From: Saccharopolyspora elongata
GTDB taxonomy: Bacteria > Actinomycetota > Actinomycetes > Mycobacteriales > Pseudonocardiaceae
DNA: 64,000 bases
Direction: 5' to 3'
Assembly (NCBI RefSeq): GCF_004348985.1
Contig: NZ_SMKW01000029.1
Span: 1 to 64,000, forward strand
Below, piece after piece: positions 41,497 to 50,528 of this stretch; position 1 is the stretch's first letter, and every line of letters starts with the position of its first letter. The notes beneath the pieces are model-generated. The model was given only the letters and a program-made list of their open reading frames with translations, was not told the DNA's origin and did not search any database. The position numbers were made by a program, and so were the translations under genes.

Positions 41497-41920
41497 GGAA
41501 CTCCCTCCAACGACATCGTTCGGGTCATCTCGCCCGGAAGTCCACGGCACCACCGGGTGTGGTCGCCGCCGGAACAGCACCGGCCGCGACTTCGTCCACG
41601 ATGGACGCGGGCCGCCGCGGCCGCGATCACGGGTGGCGCCAGAACACCTGGTTCCTCCGCAGAAATCGACGCCGGCCCCTCGCGACGGTAGACAACCGGG
41701 CGGTTCCACACCAGTATGTGGTCCTGTTGAGCGGGACATCCCAATCAAGCGCTTGGTGGGACTCCTGCGCTCCGCCCGCCGCGACCGAGGAGTTCGCGGC
41801 GATCCCGGCGGTCGCCACGGCCACCGGCGCCGAGCGGTGCCGACGGGGTCGCGGCCGATGTCCGGCGATCCGCGCGTCCCCAGGCCCACCGCCGCCCATT
41901 CACGACAACCGGAGGTTTCC
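41497..41920. other. Divergent control region of SDR and DegT genes
   Basis: This 424-bp stretch between divergent genes holds the exact KstR2-type box at 41744-41757. An open frame runs through it into the DegT gene, but composition changes at the ATG at 41921, so the frame is fortuitous. Confidence 0.5.
41744..41757. promoter_or_regulatory. KstR2-type operator (exact)
   Basis: ATCAAGCGCTTGGT fits AnCAAGnnCTTGnT at all fixed positions. It is placed to control both the SDR-kstD unit and the DegT-fold gene. Confidence 0.8.
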
Positions 41921-43153
41921 ATGGTCGAACGTGTCACCTACGCGCGGAGCGTGCACGACGAGGCGGAGATCAACGCCGTGCTGGAGGTGCTGCACGGCGG
42001 CCCGCTCGCGCTGAAGATCGGCAAGAACGTCGCCGAGATGGAGCGCCGGGTCGCCGAGCTGTACGGCAAGCGGCTCGGGCTGATGTGCAACTCGGGCTCC
42101 TCGGCGATCTACCTCGCCGTCGAGCTCCTCGGCCTGCCCGCGGGAGCGGAGGTGATCACCTCGCCGCTCACCTTCTCCACCGACGTCTCCCCTCTCGTGC
42201 GCCCCGGCCTCGTGCCGGTCTTCGTCGACGTCGAACCGGACACCTACAACGTCGACGTGAGCAAGATCGAGGAAATGATCAGCGAGAAGACCAGGGCGCT
42301 GCTGATCCCGAACCTCGCGGGCAACGCCCCGGACTGGGATGCCATCCGCGACATCGCCGACCGGCACGACCTCAAGGTGATCGAGGATTCCTGCGACGCC
42401 ATCGGCACCACGCTGCGCGGCACGCCCACCGGCCTGCGCAGCGACATCACGGTCACCAGCTTCGCCATGGCGCACATCATCACCTGCGCAGGCAACGGCG
42501 GGATGGTCACGCTCGACGACGAACGGCTGCGGGACCGGGGACTCATGCTGCGACGCTGGGGCCGTCGTTCCGAGCCGCACCTGTTCGGTTCGGCGGGCAG
42601 CGGACGGGTGTTCCGCGAGGACCTCGACGGCGTCGCCTACGACAACGACTTCATCTTCGACGTCCTGCCGTGGAACTTCGAGCCCTCCGAACTGGGCGCG
42701 GCCTTCGGCCTGCAGCAGCTGGCGAAGCTGGACCGCAACTTCGCCCGCCGCGCCGAGATCTTCGAGGCGTTCAGCGCCGCCTTCGGCAGCTACCCGACCC
42801 TGTTCTCCCTCCCCCGCCAGCTGGCGGACTTCCACACCGCGTGGCTGTGCTACCCGGTGCTCGTCAAGCCCGACGCCGGGTTCACCCGCAGCGACCTGCA
42901 GGAGTCCCTGGAGGCCGCGGGCATCGACACCCGAACGGTCTGGAGCGGCAACGTCACCCGGCATCCGATGATGCGGGGAGTCGAGTTCCGGCAGCCGCTC
43001 GACGGGCTGCCGGTCGCCGACGAGGTCTTCGAGCGAGGCATGTCCCTGGGCATGAGCCACGGCACGACCCAGGAGGAACTGGACCACGTCGTCGCCAGCA
43101 TCCACGCCTTCGCATCGCGACACGCGCCGGCCGAGACCCGAGCCGCGCGCTGA
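41921..43153 (+). CDS. DegT/DnrJ/EryC1-fold PLP/PMP protein with His in place of Lys
   Basis: A 410-residue fold-type I protein of the sugar aminotransferase/dehydratase family: NSGSSAIYLAVELLGLPAGA, SPLTFSTDV, VIEDSCDAIGT (Asp pairing with the pyridine nitrogen). Where aminotransferases have the Schiff-base Lys, this one reads SFAMAHIITCAGNGGMVTLD, with His185. The same Lys-to-His change defines the PMP-dependent 3-dehydratases RfbH/E1, ColD and SpnQ. It is thus unlikely to be a simple transaminase. Deoxysugar genes are absent and KstR2-type control is likely, so a steroid-related substrate is possible. GGAGGTTTCC precedes ATG 41921. Confidence 0.85.
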   Translation: MVERVTYARSVHDEAEINAVLEVLHGGPLALKIGKNVAEMERRVAELYGKRLGLMCNSGSSAIYLAVELLGLPAGAEVITSPLTFSTDVSPLVRPGLVPVFVDVEPDTYNVDVSKIEEMISEKTRALLIPNLAGNAPDWDAIRDIADRHDLKVIEDSCDAIGTTLRGTPTGLRSDITVTSFAMAHIITCAGNGGMVTLDDERLRDRGLMLRRWGRRSEPHLFGSAGSGRVFREDLDGVAYDNDFIFDVLPWNFEPSELGAAFGLQQLAKLDRNFARRAEIFEAFSAAFGSYPTLFSLPRQLADFHTAWLCYPVLVKPDAGFTRSDLQESLEAAGIDTRTVWSGNVTRHPMMRGVEFRQPLDGLPVADEVFERGMSLGMSHGTTQEELDHVVASIHAFASRHAPAETRAAR

Positions 43154-43158
43154 CAGCG

Positions 43159-43205
43159 GGCGGCCATCCCTCGGACAACGGGATCATTCGGGTGGGATGG
43201 CCGCC
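43159..43205. terminator. 12-bp hairpin after the DegT gene
   Basis: GGCGGCCATCCC pairs exactly with GGGATGGCCGCC across a 23-nt loop, starting 6 nt past the stop. It separates the DegT gene from the IclR regulator. Confidence 0.65.
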
Positions 43206-43259
43206 GCAGTCATCGTTCAGGCACTTTTCGTCGGCCCGAGTCGCTGCTAGCTTGTTTTA

Positions 43260-43269
43260 GAATCAATTC
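43260..43269. promoter_or_regulatory. Possible IclR operator
   Basis: GAAT-CA-ATTC, within a locally AT-rich stretch (TTTTAGAATCAATTCCATTT), lies 27 bp before the IclR start codon. AT-rich palindromes in this place often serve IclR autoregulation. Confidence 0.45.
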
Positions 43270-43295
43270 CATTTTGCGGTCGCGGGAGGTGTGGC

Positions 43296-44171
43296 ATGAC
43301 CTCAACGTTGAGGATGAATGCCGAGTCGGCAGTCGAGGAGCCGGTACCGCCGTCCATGGTGGAGCGGATGACGCTGATCCTGGACCTGTTCGAACACCCG
43401 CACACCCGTCGGAACCTGGAGGAGGTGACCCGGCGGACCCGTCTGCCCCGCTCGACGGCCCACCGCATCCTCGACCAGCTGGTCCGGTTGCGCTGGCTCG
43501 ACCACACAACGTCCGGCTACCGGCTCGGCAAACGAGCGCTCGGGCTCGGTGGCCGCGAGATCGGGCAGAACGCCCTGCGCAGCGCGGCGGCACCGGTGCT
43601 CCACGACCTGGCGATCCGCACCAAGCTGGTCGTGCACCTGGCGGTCCTCTCCGGCACCGAGGTGTACTACCTCGACAAGGTGGGCGGGCGGTCCGCGGTC
43701 GACGTGCCCTCGCGCGTCGGCGGCCGGGCTCCGGCGCACTGCACGGCGCTGGGCAAGGCGATGCTCGCCTGGCTGCCCCCGGAGCGGATCGACACCGAGT
43801 ACGCCGACGCGGTGCGCCGGACCCCGCGCAGCATCGGCGATCTGGGCATCCTGCACCAGGAACTGGATCGCATCAGGCGCCGTCGCGGCCTGGCCTTCGA
43901 ACGCGGCGAGTGCTTCGCCCACGTCAGCTGCATCGGTATCGCACTGCGCGGCCAGGAAGGTCCCGCGGCGGCGATCTCCGTGGTGGGCGACGTGCAAACG
44001 CCCATGGAACGGGTCGCGCCCCTCCTCATGCAGGCGGCGCACGCCGTGTCGAACGAGTTCTTCGCCGGCCCCGCCCTGCCGCGGCCCGACCTGGCGGCCC
44101 CCCAGCAGACGTGGTCGAGCGAGGCGATGACCCGCTTCCTCACCGTCGGAGACGGCGGCGACTGGCTCTAG
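43296..44171 (+). CDS. IclR-family transcriptional regulator
   Basis: A 291-residue regulator. A winged helix-turn-helix domain (about 20-85, RTRLPRSTAHRILDQLVRLR) is followed by the IclR effector domain (KLVVHLAVLSGTEVYYLDKV, PAHCTALGKAMLAWLP, RGECFAHVSCIGIALRG). IclR proteins respond to small organic acids or aromatics. Strong GGGAGGTGTGGC site before ATG 43296. It probably controls neighbours such as the DegT gene or the TetR gene 96 nt downstream. The ligand is unknown. Confidence 0.9.
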   Translation: MTSTLRMNAESAVEEPVPPSMVERMTLILDLFEHPHTRRNLEEVTRRTRLPRSTAHRILDQLVRLRWLDHTTSGYRLGKRALGLGGREIGQNALRSAAAPVLHDLAIRTKLVVHLAVLSGTEVYYLDKVGGRSAVDVPSRVGGRAPAHCTALGKAMLAWLPPERIDTEYADAVRRTPRSIGDLGILHQELDRIRRRRGLAFERGECFAHVSCIGIALRGQEGPAAAISVVGDVQTPMERVAPLLMQAAHAVSNEFFAGPALPRPDLAAPQQTWSSEAMTRFLTVGDGGDWL

Positions 44172-44267
44172 CCACCGGATCTGACGTCCGCCGCGTAAAC
44201 CACGCACCACCGCCGCCTCTATCCTGAAACCGGAGCATCCGGACGTGCGGCCAGAACAGGGGGAACA

Positions 44268-44870
44268 GTGGCCAGAATCGCCGATGTGCGGCCTCCCGCA
44301 TCGCCGGTGTCGAAAGGCCAGGTCGCGCGCCGCGATCGCATTCTCGACGCCGCCGCGGAACTCGGTGCCACGGCGGACTTCGACCGCGTGCAGATGCACG
44401 AGGTCGCCAAGGACGCCGGTGTCGCGATCGGGACGGTCTACCGCTACTTCCCGTCCAAGACGCACCTGTTCACCGCGGTGTTCGAGGCGCAGCTCGGCAA
44501 GTTCGTCGAACAGCTCTGGCCGATCGGCGGCGAAGACGTCGTCACCGACATCGGCGAGGTCCTGGTGGCGCTGAGCCGCGAGCTGCTCCGCCGACCCCTG
44601 CTGTGCGCGGCGATGGTCCAGAGCACCGCCGCCAGCTACACCACGGACCCGAGCGGGTATCCGGACAACGACTCGGCGCTCTCCCACGCCATCCTCCGCA
44701 CCCTCGGGAAGTCCGCACCCAGCGAGGAAGACCGCAGCACCGTCCGCCTGCTCGTGTTCAGCTGGTGGGGAGTGCTCATCTCCAGCCTCAGCCGCAAGAC
44801 GACGATCAAGCAGGCGGAGGCCGACATGCGGCTGGCGGCCCGGCTGCTCCTCGCGCGATACCTGGCGTAG
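44268..44870 (+). CDS. TetR-family regulator, KstR-like
   Basis: A 200-residue TetR protein. The HTH is VQMHEVAKDAGVAIGTVYRY followed by FPSKTHLF. This spacing and wording (VQM..VA..A.VAIGT.YRYFPSK.HL) is that of KstR, the repressor of early cholesterol genes, rather than of KstR2. The C-terminal ligand domain is only loosely similar. No KstR-type operator (TnnAACnnGTTnnA) was seen in the window, so its targets may lie elsewhere. GTG 44268 has GGGGGA upstream. It converges on the hydratase gene. Confidence 0.85.
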   Translation: MARIADVRPPASPVSKGQVARRDRILDAAAELGATADFDRVQMHEVAKDAGVAIGTVYRYFPSKTHLFTAVFEAQLGKFVEQLWPIGGEDVVTDIGEVLVALSRELLRRPLLCAAMVQSTAASYTTDPSGYPDNDSALSHAILRTLGKSAPSEEDRSTVRLLVFSWWGVLISSLSRKTTIKQAEADMRLAARLLLARYLA

Positions 44871-44947
44871 CCGGTCCCCGCGGAGCATCTGCGACCGGAA
44901 CTGCTGGAACCGCAACGGGTTCCCTCGACGAGGAAGCCCGTGCGCCG

Positions 44948-45760
44948 TCATGCTTCTTTCGCGGAGAACGTCGTGGTGACCTCGCCGAGCGGGTCGATGA
45001 CGGCGCGGAACCGCATGCCCGGTGCGACCGGGACCAGCGGGCCCAGTGCTCCCGAGAGCACGATCTGCCCGGCGCGCAGCGGATCGCCGAAGGACAACGC
45101 CGTCCGGGCCAGCCAGGCGAGTGCGGCGAGCGGATCACCGAGGCACGCGGCCCCGTCACCCTCCGAGACCAACTCGTCGTCGGCGTACAGCCGCATGGCC
45201 GCCTCCCGCGGCTCGAACTCGTCGAGCGCGAGCCGGTGCTCGGCCAGCACGAACAGCCCGCTGGAGGCGTTGTCCGCGATGGTGTCGGTGATCGCGATGT
45301 CCCATCCGGCGATCCGGCTGTCGACGATCTCCAGCGCCGGCACGGCGTAGTCGACCGCGGCGCGGACCTGCTCCTCGTCGAGCTCGCCATCGGCCAGATC
45401 CGCCTTCAGCACGAAGGCGATCTCCGCCTCGACCCTCGGCTGCAGCAATCGGTGGAACGGGATCACGGCCCGGCCCGAGACGTCCATGTCGGCGAAGAGC
45501 ACTCCGAAGTCGGGCTGTTCGACGCCCATCTGCCGCTGGACGGCGGGCGAGGTCAGCCCGATCTTCCTGCCCACCGCCACCGCTCCCCTGGCCTCACGCC
45601 GCCGCGCGAGCTCCTGCTGCACGGCGTAGGCGAGCGCGATGTCCGTGTCGCCGAGAACGTCCCGCACCGGCTCGGCGGGGATTCCCGTCCGCTCGGCCCT
45701 GCTGAGGCGGTCGACCGCATCGGCGATCGAAAGATCGTTGGAATTCCCGGAATTGGCCAT
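44948..45760 (-). CDS. 2-hydroxypentadienoate hydratase family, HsaE-like
   Basis: A 270-residue hydratase of the BphH/MhpD/HsaE family: AYAVQQELARRREARGAVAV, GRKIGLTSPAVQRQMGVEQPDFG, PFHRLLQPRVEAEIAFVL (metal-binding Glu residues) and ALEIVDSRIAGWDIAI. HsaE hydrates 2-hydroxyhexa-2,4-dienoate released from ring A. The next enzymes, HsaF and HsaG, are missing here. No good RBS is seen for ATG 45760 or for GTG 45772, so translation may depend on the upstream genes. It ends the minus-strand unit with fadE30. The 75-nt gap is free of hairpins. Confidence 0.85.
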   Translation of the reverse strand: MANSGNSNDLSIADAVDRLSRAERTGIPAEPVRDVLGDTDIALAYAVQQELARRREARGAVAVGRKIGLTSPAVQRQMGVEQPDFGVLFADMDVSGRAVIPFHRLLQPRVEAEIAFVLKADLADGELDEEQVRAAVDYAVPALEIVDSRIAGWDIAITDTIADNASSGLFVLAEHRLALDEFEPREAAMRLYADDELVSEGDGAACLGDPLAALAWLARTALSFGDPLRAGQIVLSGALGPLVPVAPGMRFRAVIDPLGEVTTTFSAKEA

Positions 45761-45835
45761 CGATGCAAGCACACCGCTACGTTTGCGCGATTCGCCGCGC
45801 AGGCCCAGCGCCGGTCCCGCTGTCCGGGATCCCGT

Positions 45836-46936
45836 TCACAGACGTGCGGCCAGCTGCCGACGCAACGCCGGTCCCGACCCGGCGAGCAGTTGATTCGCCT
45901 TGCCCCGCTTGAAGTACAGGTGCAGATCGTGCTCGAAGGTGAACCCGACGCCGCCGTGCAGTTGCAGGCAATCCGCGGCCACCCGCATCAGGGTGTCCGC
46001 GCCGACCACCTTCGCCACCGCGGCGACGGTCGCCAGGTCGTCGCCCAGCTCGTCGGTCGCCTCACCGGTGGCGGCGAACCGCACCGCGTACTGCGCGGTG
46101 GCGACGGCGCCGTGGACCGCGACCGCGAGATCGGCGCACCGGTGCTTGAGCGCCTGGAACGAGCCGATCGCCCGCCCGAACTGCTCCCGCACCTTGAGGT
46201 AGCCCACGGTCTCGTCGAGGCATGCCTGCGCCGCGGCGGCGGACTCGGCGGCCAACGCTATCCGGGCGAGGGCGATCAGCCGGCGTGCGAGGGCCCCGCC
46301 ATCGCCCTCGGGCGACAGGCGGTCCGCGCGAGCACCGGCGAGTTCGACGTCCGCGAGCCGGCGCGTGTGGTCCAGCGCCCGGCGCGGCGTGCGGGTCACT
46401 CCCGGCTGCTCCGGGGACACGAGATGGACAGCGGCGTCGTCCCCTTCGCCGCTGATCACCAGCAACACGTCCGCCGCCGCGCCGTGCGGGACCGCACCGA
46501 CCACGCCCGACAGCCCTCCGCCGGCCGCCACGACCGGCCCGCGACCGGGTGTCTCGGTGAGGCCGGCCACGGCGATCGCGACCGGCTCCTCGGCGAGCCT
46601 CTCGAGCAAGGCCACGCCGGGTTCACCCAGCGACCCCACGTTGGCCGACTCGCCCAGCAGCGTCCCGGCGATCAGCGTGTCCGGCAGCGGTGATGGCGCG
46701 ACGGCGCGCCCGAATTCCTCGATCACCACAGCGGCCTCGGCGAACCCGAGCCCCAGGCCGCCGAACCGCTCCGGCACCGGGAGCCCGCCGAGCCCCAGGT
46801 CCGCTACGCCGCGCCTGAAAAGCGCCCGGTCGTAGCCGTCGTCGCCGTCCATCGCCGCCCGCCGGTCCGACTCGGCGCGGAGGAAGTCGGCGACCGCCTT
46901 GCGCATCTCTTCGCGCAGGTCTTCGTTCTCGCTCAC
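45836..46936 (-). CDS. Acyl-CoA dehydrogenase (steroid type), partner of FadE30
   Basis: The 366-residue ACAD has a helical N-domain (PVPERFGGLGLGFAEAAVVIE), a short and poorly conserved middle sheet, and a full C-domain (CLDETVGYLKVREQFGRAIG SFQALKHRCADLA, HGGVGFTFEHDLHLYFKRGK). The weak FAD-contacting middle part suggests a subunit of the heterotetrameric steroid ACADs, in which two different chains share one active site. It starts at GTG 46936, 13 nt after the fadE30 stop, with GGAG between. Confidence 0.85.
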   Translation of the reverse strand: MSENEDLREEMRKAVADFLRAESDRRAAMDGDDGYDRALFRRGVADLGLGGLPVPERFGGLGLGFAEAAVVIEEFGRAVAPSPLPDTLIAGTLLGESANVGSLGEPGVALLERLAEEPVAIAVAGLTETPGRGPVVAAGGGLSGVVGAVPHGAAADVLLVISGEGDDAAVHLVSPEQPGVTRTPRRALDHTRRLADVELAGARADRLSPEGDGGALARRLIALARIALAAESAAAAQACLDETVGYLKVREQFGRAIGSFQALKHRCADLAVAVHGAVATAQYAVRFAATGEATDELGDDLATVAAVAKVVGADTLMRVAADCLQLHGGVGFTFEHDLHLYFKRGKANQLLAGSGPALRRQLAARL

Positions 46937-46949
46937 CGGGTACTCCGTT

Positions 46950-48107
46950 TCATCCGCGAGGCAGCCCGAGAACGCGCTCGGCGATGATGTTGCGCTGGAT
47001 CTCGTTCGAGCCGCCGTAGATCGTGTCCGACCGGCTGAACAGGAATGCCGTCTGCTCGGGCGAGAGGTCGTAGGGCTCGTCGACGGTGAGCGCCGCCGAC
47101 CCGACGACATCGACGGCCAGCTCCCCCAGGTCCCGGTGCCACGTGGCCCACTGCAGCTTGGACAGCGACGCCTCGAACCCGGACACCGAACTGCCGGCCG
47201 ACCGCAGCGTCGACACCGCGGTGTAGCGCATGACCCGCAGGTCGATCCACGATTGCACAATGCGCTGGCGCAGCTCCGGATCGGCCAGCGTGCCGCCTGC
47301 CCTGGCGAGCTCGACGACGTGGTCGAACTCGCGCTGGAAGCCGATCTGCTGGCCGAGCGTGGCGACGCCGCGTTCGAAGCCGAGCGTGCCCATCGCGACC
47401 CGCCAGCCGTCGCCCTCGTCGCCGACCCGGTTGGCCACCGGCGTCCGGGCGTCGTCGAAGAACACCTCGTTGAACTCGCTGGTGCCGGTGATCTGCTGGA
47501 TCGGCCGCACCTCGACGCCGGGCTGGTCCATCGGGACCAGCAGGTAGGACAGGCCCGCATGCCGGCTCGACCCCGGATCGGTGCGCGCGAGCACGAAGCA
47601 CCAGTCGGCGACGTGCGCGAGCGAGGTCCACACCTTCTGCCCGTTCAGGACGTACTCGTCCCCCTCGCGCACCGCGCGCGTGCGGACACCTGCGAGGTCG
47701 GATCCCGCACCCGGCTCGGAGTAGCCCTGGCACCAGAGCGCCTCGCCCGACAGGATTCCGGGCAGGAAGCGCCGCTTCTGCTCGTCGGAGCCGAACGCGA
47801 GGATCGTCGGGCCGACGAGCTGCTCGCTCATGTGCAGCAAACGCCCGGGCCCACCTGCCCTCGCGTACTCCTCGTGGAAGATCACCTGCTGCGCCAGGGA
47901 AGCACCGCGGCCGCCGTGCTCGACGGGCCAGCCGAGGCCGATCCAGCCGCCCGAACCGAGCCGGCGTTCCCACGCCAGCCTGCGGTCGAGCGCCTCGTCC
48001 TCCCGGCCCGAACCGCCGAGACCGACGACGTCGGCGAACTCGCCGGTCAGCTCGTCGGCCAGCCATTCGCGCACCTCGGCGCGGAATTCCTCATCACCGT
48101 TGGTCAT
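46950..48107 (-). CDS. fadE30: Acyl-CoA dehydrogenase FadE30
   Basis: The 385-residue protein has the length I recall for mycobacterial FadE30, and shares long signatures with it: EEFRAEVREWLADELTGEFA, LWCQGYSEPGAGSDLAGVRT, NGQKVWTSLAHVADWCFVLA, GTSEFNEVFFDDART, SDTIYGGSNEIQRNIIAERV. FadE30 dehydrogenates the CoA thioester of the 5-OH HIP side chain during C/D-ring breakdown and belongs to the KstR2 regulon. ATG 48107 lies 2 nt after the SDR stop. Gene order SDR-fadE30-fadE-hydratase mixes KstR2 genes with the HsaE-like gene, which in mycobacteria is under KstR. Confidence 0.92.
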   Translation of the reverse strand: MTNGDEEFRAEVREWLADELTGEFADVVGLGGSGREDEALDRRLAWERRLGSGGWIGLGWPVEHGGRGASLAQQVIFHEEYARAGGPGRLLHMSEQLVGPTILAFGSDEQKRRFLPGILSGEALWCQGYSEPGAGSDLAGVRTRAVREGDEYVLNGQKVWTSLAHVADWCFVLARTDPGSSRHAGLSYLLVPMDQPGVEVRPIQQITGTSEFNEVFFDDARTPVANRVGDEGDGWRVAMGTLGFERGVATLGQQIGFQREFDHVVELARAGGTLADPELRQRIVQSWIDLRVMRYTAVSTLRSAGSSVSGFEASLSKLQWATWHRDLGELAVDVVGSAALTVDEPYDLSPEQTAFLFSRSDTIYGGSNEIQRNIIAERVLGLPRG

Positions 48108-48109
48108 CG

Positions 48110-49003
48110 TCAGGCCCCGTACACGGGTGTCGGCGGTTCGGCCTTCGCGACCAGGTCGGCGATGACCGCCGTCAGCTCCCGCGGCTCCCACCGGCCGTCC
48201 TTCACCGCGGGCGGGCCGTGCCGCCACCCGTCGGCGAGGGAGACCTCGCCGCCTTCGATCTCGAAGACCCGGCCGGTCGTGGTGGCCTCGTCGCTGCCCA
48301 ACCACACCACGAGGCTGGAAACGTTCGCCGGGTCCATCGCGTCGAAGCCGTCGGCGGGCTTGGCCATCTTCTCCGCGAAGACCGCCTCCGTCATCGGGGT
48401 CCGCGCCGACGGGGCGATGGCGTTGACGACCACGCCGTAGCGGGCGAACTCGACCGCGGCGACCTGGGTCAGCGCGGCGATGCCTGCCTTGCTCGCGCCG
48501 TAGTTCCCCTGGCCGACGCTGCCCATCAGCCCGGCCCCGGACGACGTGTTGACCACCCGGGCGGCGATCCGGTTGCCCGCCTTGGCCTGGTCCCGCCACC
48601 ACGCGACCGCGTGGCGCAGCGGGGCGAAATGCCCCTTGAGGTTGACGGTCATGACCTGGTCCCACTCGGACTCGCTCATGTTGACCAGCATCCGGTCCCG
48701 GTTGATGCCCGCGTTGTTGACGAGGGTGTCGAGCCTGCCGAACGTGCTCACGGCGAGGTCGATCACGCCCTCGGCGGCCGCCCAGTCGGCGATGTCGGCC
48801 ACGACCGCGACCGCCTCGCCTCCCGCGGCCCGCACCTCCGCGGCGACGTCCTCGACGGACGGGGACATGTCGTTGAGGACGACCTTGGCGCCGTGGCGCG
48901 CGAATTCGAGGGCGTGCGCCCGGCCGAGGCCCTGCCCGGCACCGGTGATGATGGCGACCCGTCCCGCGCAGATGCCGGCCGTCGGCCCGTCGTGCTCCGT
49001 CAT
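48110..49003 (-). CDS. SDR dehydrogenase (Rv3548c-like)
   Basis: A 297-residue SDR related to the dehydrogenase half of type 4 17beta-HSD: AIITGAGQGLGRAHALEFAR, NNAGINRDRMLVNMSESEWD, TSSGAGLMGSVGQGNYGASK (Ser, Tyr, Lys) and APSARTPMTEAVF. The NRDRMLVNMSE segment is typical of proteins such as Rv3548c, a KstR2-regulon member. The reaction is likely oxidation of a 3-hydroxyacyl-CoA derived from rings C/D. ATG 49003 has a weak site. An exact KstR2-type operator lies 32 bp upstream. Confidence 0.87.
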   Translation of the reverse strand: MTEHDGPTAGICAGRVAIITGAGQGLGRAHALEFARHGAKVVLNDMSPSVEDVAAEVRAAGGEAVAVVADIADWAAAEGVIDLAVSTFGRLDTLVNNAGINRDRMLVNMSESEWDQVMTVNLKGHFAPLRHAVAWWRDQAKAGNRIAARVVNTSSGAGLMGSVGQGNYGASKAGIAALTQVAAVEFARYGVVVNAIAPSARTPMTEAVFAEKMAKPADGFDAMDPANVSSLVVWLGSDEATTTGRVFEIEGGEVSLADGWRHGPPAVKDGRWEPRELTAVIADLVAKAEPPTPVYGA

Positions 49004-49034
49004 GCGCCCAGATAACCACACGATCCCGATAACA

Positions 49035-49048
49035 AGCAAGCGCTTGGT
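49035..49048. promoter_or_regulatory. KstR2-type operator (exact)
   Basis: AGCAAGCGCTTGGT, 32 bp before the SDR-fadE30 unit, overlaps the expected promoter. CAAG half-sites also lie just outside (AACAAG before, TTCAAGC after). Confidence 0.85.
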
Positions 49049-49174
49049 TCAAGCACCTGACCGGCGCAGCCCCGGCCCGCGCAACGCGATCGAGAAAGCG
49101 CCCCACGGGATCCCTCGACCGCGGCTACCACTTCAGGAGTTCAGGCCGGCGGCACCCCCACCGCCGGGGTGGTC

Positions 49175-49222
49175 CGCAATTTCAATGGAAATCAGACCTC
49201 CGATTTCCATTGAAATTGCGGA
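49175..49222. repeat. 20-bp-arm perfect inverted repeat, copy A
   Basis: CCGCAATTTCAATGGAAATC and its exact complement flank an 8-nt spacer (AGACCTCC). The same 48-bp structure occurs at 54992-55039. Each arm is itself built around TTTC-AATG-GAAA. It lies between the fadA6 stop (49377) and the SDR-fadE30 promoter. Confidence 0.85.
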
Positions 49223-49376
49223 GAACAGGCCATCGGCCGCCGAACCGGCGAACGAGGACGGCCCCGGCGACGCGTGCCGCCGGGAGTGCGCCAGCCCGGA
49301 ATCCCCCAGCCCAGGCGATCAGCCACGGAAACGACGGCACCTGTGCCGATGTGCAGAACGAGTTCTCGAACAGGTG

Positions 49377-50528
49377 CTAGAGGCGTTCGATGATCGTGAC
49401 GTTGGCCTGGCCGCCGCCCTCGCACATCGTCTGCAACGCGAACCGCCCGCCGCGGCGCTCCAGCTCGTGCAGCATCGTCGTCATCAACCGGGCGCCCGTC
49501 GCCCCGATCGGATGGCCGAGCGCGATCCCGCCGCCGTTGACGTTCGTCCTGGCCAGGTCCGCGCCGGTCTCCTTCGCCCACGCCAGCACGACGGACGCGA
49601 ACGCCTCGTTGACCTCGAACAGGTCGAAGTCGCCGATCGCCATCCCGGTCCGCTCCAGCGCGTGCCTGGTCGCCGGGATGGGGCCGGTCAGCATCCAGAC
49701 CGGGTCGGCGCCGCGCACCGAGATGTGGTGGATGCGCGCACGCGGAGTCAGGCCGTGCTCTTCGACCGCGCGCGGCGAGGCGATCAGGACCGCGGCCGAG
49801 GCGTCGCTGATCTGCGACGCGACCGCCGCCGTGATCCGCTCACCGCCCGCGACGGGCTGCAGGCCCGCCATCTTCTCGAGACTGGTGTCGCGCCGGGGTC
49901 CCTCGTCGGTGTCGAAGTCGTCGACCGGCGCGATCTCCGCGGCGAACCGGCCCCCGTCGATCGCGGCGATTGCCCGCTGGTGGCTCTCGTAGGCGTAGGC
50001 CTCCATGTCGGCCCGCGAGATGTTCCAGCGCTCGGCGATCATCTCGGCCGAGCGGAACTGCGACACCTCCTGGTCGCCGTAGCGCTTGAGCCAGCCGGGC
50101 GACTCGGCGAAGGGCGTGCTGAAGCCGTACTGCCGGCCGACGATCATCGCGGCCGAGATCGGGATGGCGGACATGTTCTGCACCCCACCCGCCACGATGA
50201 GGTCGGCGGTGCCGGAGAGCACGCCCTGCGCCGCGAAGTGGACGGCCTGCTGGCTCGACCCGCACTGCCGGTCGACGGTCACGCCCGGCACGTGGTCGGG
50301 CAGGCCGGCCACCAGCCACGCGGTCCGCGCGACGTCCCCGGCCTGGGAACCGATCGTGTCGCAGCAGCCGAAGATGACGTCGTCGACCGCGCCGGGGTCC
50401 ACCCCGGTGCGATCCACGAGCGCGCGGATGGCGTGCGCGCCGAGGTCCGCCGAGTGCATCCCGGCGAGCGCTCCCCCGCGCCGCCCGACGGGAGTGCGGA
50501 CGGCGTCGACGATGTAGGCCTCGGTCAC
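49377..50528 (-). CDS. fadA6: Steroid thiolase FadA6
   Basis: The 383-residue thiolase is close to mycobacterial FadA6 along its length: MTEAYIVDAVRTPVGRRGGA, GVTVDRQCGSSQQAVHFAAQ (nucleophile Cys), QNMSAIPISAAMIVGRQYGF, GGIALGHPIGATGARLMTTM (His) and QTMCEGGGQANVTIIERL (second Cys). FadA6 removes acetyl-CoA in the last stages of C/D-ring catabolism. GTG 50528 has GAGGAGAACTCC upstream. It lies 314 nt downstream of ipdF on the same strand. The gap contains paired palindromes, so part of the transcript may stop there. Confidence 0.93.
   Translation of the reverse strand: MTEAYIVDAVRTPVGRRGGALAGMHSADLGAHAIRALVDRTGVDPGAVDDVIFGCCDTIGSQAGDVARTAWLVAGLPDHVPGVTVDRQCGSSQQAVHFAAQGVLSGTADLIVAGGVQNMSAIPISAAMIVGRQYGFSTPFAESPGWLKRYGDQEVSQFRSAEMIAERWNISRADMEAYAYESHQRAIAAIDGGRFAAEIAPVDDFDTDEGPRRDTSLEKMAGLQPVAGGERITAAVASQISDASAAVLIASPRAVEEHGLTPRARIHHISVRGADPVWMLTGPIPATRHALERTGMAIGDFDLFEVNEAFASVVLAWAKETGADLARTNVNGGGIALGHPIGATGARLMTTMLHELERRGGRFALQTMCEGGGQANVTIIERL

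Noticed and set aside
44268-44870. TetR gene considered as the regulator of the AnCAAGnnCTTGnT boxes
   Set aside because: Its HTH is KstR-like. The protein at 59215-59853 matches KstR2 and sits beside fadD3 with two boxes.
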